Assembly (NCBI GenBank): GCA_031257455.1
Contig: JAIROQ010000064.1
Location: 1-8,161, forward strand
DNA from: Prevotellaceae bacterium
GTDB lineage: Bacteria > Bacteroidota > Bacteroidia > Bacteroidales > UBA932
Length of the DNA stretch: 8,161 nt
Direction: 5' to 3'
Shown here: positions 7,263 to 8,161 of the stretch, one piece after another
Layout of the letters: each line of letters begins with the position of its first letter
How positions within the stretch are numbered: position 1 is the first letter of the stretch
The notes under the pieces: model-generated
The model's input: only the letters and a program-made list of their open reading frames with translations
The model's database searches: none
Told to the model about the DNA's origin: nothing
Translations under genes and position numbers: made by a program

Positions 7263-7345
7263 ATGCCCCGCCCTTCCTTTCGCGCGGCATACTGCCGGTG
7301 CTTCGTGGAAAACCCGTGCGCCGCGCGAGGTGCAGGGCGGGGCAT
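7263..7345. repeat. Long nested palindrome inside the right element
   Basis: ATGCCCCGCCCT (7263-7274) pairs perfectly with AGGGCGGGGCAT (7334-7345). Inside it TCGCGCGGC (7280-7288) pairs with GCCGCGCGA (7320-7328). The left element has the inner stem but lacks one of the outer arms: its sequence next to 366 is AAGGCAGTGG rather than an ATGCCCCGCCC complement. The right copy may be the fuller or the rearranged form. Confidence 0.65.
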
Positions 7346-7414
7346 GTGGCGCTACTAAGGTTGGAAAAATTTACAGATTTACAGATTTACGGATTTACAG
7401 ATTTGGCTGACGCC

Positions 7415-7503
7415 ACTATGTTTGCCGCAACTCATAACTCATAACTCATAACTAAAATACGCTTGCCGCCATTTTCAACTTTCAACTCTCAATTTTCAAC
7501 TAA
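7415..7503. repeat. Heptamer arrays beyond the right element
   Basis: After the separator at 7405-7414 come ACTATGTTTGCCGC, three AACTCAT-type heptamers (about 7429-7453), ACGCTTGCCGC (7459-7469; a variant of GCGCCTGTCGC) and AACTTTC/AACTCTC/AATTTTC heptamers ending AACTAA at 7503. An in-frame stretch at 7463-7741 begins in these repeats and is not considered a gene. Confidence 0.6.
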
Positions 7504-7538
7504 TTTGTACCTAAGTACTGTATTTAAAATATTTTTTC

Positions 7539-7546
7539 TACCTTTG
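7539..7546 (+). promoter_or_regulatory. Isolated -7-like promoter element
   Basis: TACCTTTG followed by C matches TAnnTTTG exactly and lies in an AT-rich, non-repeated stretch. No good TTG -33 box is seen. GTAC-N4-GTAC lies upstream at 7507-7518, partly where a -33 box would sit. No convincing coding start follows for over 550 bases, so it may drive a non-coding RNA or a long leader for the gene at 8127. Confidence 0.4.
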
Positions 7547-7549
7547 CAA

Positions 7550-7820
7550 CATATTCCATGCTCCTTAAAACATTTTGACCGCTTTTATTTTATTCTTGAA
7601 ATCTTGACAATTTCATATCAACTGAATAAAAACAAAATTTCACAAAAACGTGGACTTTTGCTTATAGTTGATAGGGTAGTCAAGAACCTCAAGAATGATA
7701 AGTATAGTTCACGTTTCACATTTTATACCCGAACACGCTGAAAAGAGTTCCTCCGAAACAAGACTGACCGAATAAAAACTGCCAAAATGTGGGAGCAGGA
7801 ATGACGTGAACTGTTTTATA
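7550..7820 (+). ncRNA. Possible structured non-coding RNA in a gene-free AT-rich stretch
   Basis: No open frame here has a credible start or a recognisable protein. AGTTCACGT (7706-7714) pairs with ACGTGAACT (7804-7812). Inside it CACATTTT (7717-7724) pairs with AAAATGTG (7784-7791), two perfect nested helices separated by two bases on the 5' side and 12 on the 3' side. A promoter-like element lies at 7539-7546 and the T-rich GTTTTATATA follows the outer arm. It matches no RNA family I recognise. A decayed gene or mobile-element end is the alternative. Confidence 0.3.
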
Positions 7821-7873
7821 TACGAATTACGTAGTACGAATTACGCGAATTTTTACGGATTACGCGGATTGAA
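7821..7873. repeat. ACGAATT-type heptamer array
   Basis: Units ACGAATT, ACGTAGT, ACGAATT, ACGCGAA, then ACGGATT and ACGCGGATT are strung together with slight phase slips. Related units (CCACGAATTACACGAATT) reappear at 7972-7989 on the other side of the hairpin at 7874-7952, so the hairpin sits inside an interrupted array. Confidence 0.5.
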
Positions 7874-7952
7874 TGCGGCAAAAGGGATTGTTTTGAAAGG
7901 ACTGTGTTTGTTTGAGGAATGATGGTAAGTAGAAAACAATCCCGAAACCGCA
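7874..7952. repeat. Hairpin with 11-bp perfect inner stem
   Basis: TGCGG (7874-7878) pairs with CCGCA (7948-7952), and GGGATTGTTTT (7884-7894) pairs with AAAACAATCCC (7933-7943). A small internal loop (CAAAA opposite GAAA) lies between the stems, and the apical loop is 38 bases. It is unrelated in sequence to the hairpins of the two flanking elements. It could be a short palindromic element or a structured part of the leader of the gene at 8127. Confidence 0.55.
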
Positions 7953-7954
7953 AA

Positions 7955-8048
7955 ATGAGTTATGAGTTAGTCCACGAATTACACGAATTGAGGTATGAGG
8001 TATGAGGTATGAGGTATGAAGTATGAAGTATGAAGTATGAAGTATGAG
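7955..8048. repeat. Heptamer arrays, including eight perfect units
   Basis: ATGAGTT repeats (7955-7968) and two ACGAATT-like units are followed by eight uninterrupted heptamers at 7991-8046: four AGGTATG, then four AAGTATG. This is the most regular array in the window. A separator variant (CGCTGACGCC, 8049-8058) ends it. Confidence 0.75.
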
Positions 8049-8058
8049 CGCTGACGCC

Positions 8059-8122
8059 AAATAAACAACTCAACAATTCAACAAATAAACAACTCAACAA
8101 ATAAACAACTCAACAAATAAAC
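8059..8122 (+). repeat. Octamer array forming the leader of the next gene
   Basis: Eight 8-bp units (AAATAAAC, AACTCAAC, AATTCAAC, AAATAAAC, AACTCAAC, AAATAAAC, AACTCAAC, AAATAAAC) end four bases before the ATG at 8127. The leader is A/C-rich and contains no G, so it has no Shine-Dalgarno sequence and probably little secondary structure. A change in unit number would alter the leader length directly in front of the start codon. Confidence 0.65.
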
Positions 8123-8126
8123 GATT

Positions 8127-8161
8127 ATGAAAACAAATCAATCAATTTCTCTGCGGTGGCG
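8127..8161 (+). CDS. Start of an unidentified gene, cut by the window end
   Basis: ATG at 8127 opens a frame reading MKTNQSISLRW plus two bases before the window stops. The lysine-rich beginning followed by SLRW would suit the front of an export signal (compare FSLRRWASL in the lipoprotein at 639-3344), but eleven codons are too few to name a family or prove coding. The evidence is the A-rich leader ending in GATTATG and the end of repeat sequence exactly here. Confidence 0.45.
   Translation, partial: MKTNQSISLRW

Larger units (their letters stand above)
7133..7414 (+). repeat. Right copy of the dispersed hairpin-rich element
   Basis: The order is: separator (7133-7142); ACTGCGCCTGTCGC (7143-7156); AATTTTC/AACTTTC heptamers (about 7158-7187); a GCCCC/GGGGC stem (7194-7206); a CCCC...GGGG hairpin (7220-7255); the large nested hairpin (7263-7345); GCTACTAAGGTTGG (7351-7364); four ATTTACAG-type octamers; and a closing separator (7405-7414). 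It is the inverted counterpart of 232-448 (and of 529-552 for its first 24 bases). In the left copy about 80 extra bases of array lie between those parts. One octamer variant (ATTTACGG) is third here and second in the left copy. Confidence 0.8.

Noticed and set aside
232..7414. Composite transposon bounded by the inverted element pair
   Set aside because: No transposase or recombinase lies between the copies, the genes inside are ordinary chromosomal types, and no target-site duplication is visible. Independent copies of a dispersed repeat explain it more simply.
7463..7741. Open frame of 92 codons on the plus strand
   Set aside because: It starts inside heptamer repeats, upstream of the promoter-like site, has no ribosome site, and its product (rich in F, S, T, K and N) shows no recognisable domain.
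7695..7775. Small open frame starting MISIVHVSHFIPEH
   Set aside because: Only 26 codons, no ribosome site, no recognised family, and it lies within the nested inverted repeats; noted only as possible gene debris.
7860..8060. Open frame of 66 codons on the minus strand
   Set aside because: Half of it is the translated heptamer array (HTSYFILHTSYLIPHTS) and the rest is the hairpin at 7874-7952; it has no start signal.
1..8161. tRNA, rRNA, phage or defence genes
   Set aside because: No cloverleaf or rRNA-like sequence and no nuclease, toxin, integrase or reverse-transcriptase motif was found on either strand by eye.

Overview
The window most likely comes from a member of the Bacteroidota, probably the order Bacteroidales. 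The reasons are two exact TAnnTTTG-type -7 promoter elements back to back, A-rich leaders with weak or no Shine-Dalgarno sequences, a lipoprotein ending in a PCMD-like (putative carbohydrate metabolism) domain, and a DUF5723-like/thrombospondin-3/OmpA fusion protein. These family calls come from reading motifs by eye; no database search was run.

Layout. Bases 1-638 hold no gene. They are a dense mosaic of hairpins, 7- and 8-bp tandem arrays and copies of the decamer GGCTGACGCC. Bases 639-3344 (minus) encode a 901-residue lipoprotein with six beta-sandwich-like repeats and a C-terminal PCMD-like domain. Bases 3345-3440 are a 96-bp divergent promoter region with a duplicated palindromic hexamer. 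Bases 3441-5585 (plus) encode an outer-membrane/periplasmic OmpA-family protein. Its stop codon overlaps by one base the start of a TrkH-type potassium transporter (5585-7027), so the two are probably a translationally coupled operon. Bases 7028-7503 are a second repeat mosaic. Bases 7504-7820 are AT-rich, non-repeated sequence with an isolated promoter-like site and nested inverted repeats, possibly a non-coding RNA. Bases 7821-8122 return to arrays and a hairpin, and the first codons of another gene start at 8127 and run off the window.

How it fits together. The lipoprotein and the OmpA-like protein are both envelope proteins and share a promoter region. The OmpA-like protein would tie the outer membrane to peptidoglycan, and TrkH would import potassium through the inner membrane, so the operon has a plausible envelope/osmotic theme. 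This is inference.

The least ordinary content is between the genes. A roughly 220-280 bp hairpin-rich element lies beyond the 3' end of both outward-reading transcription units, in the same polarity relative to each. It is accompanied by modules bounded by GGCTGACGCC whose order differs between the two sides. This looks like a modular, shuffling family of 3'-intergenic repeats. Whether it is genome-wide cannot be seen from one window.
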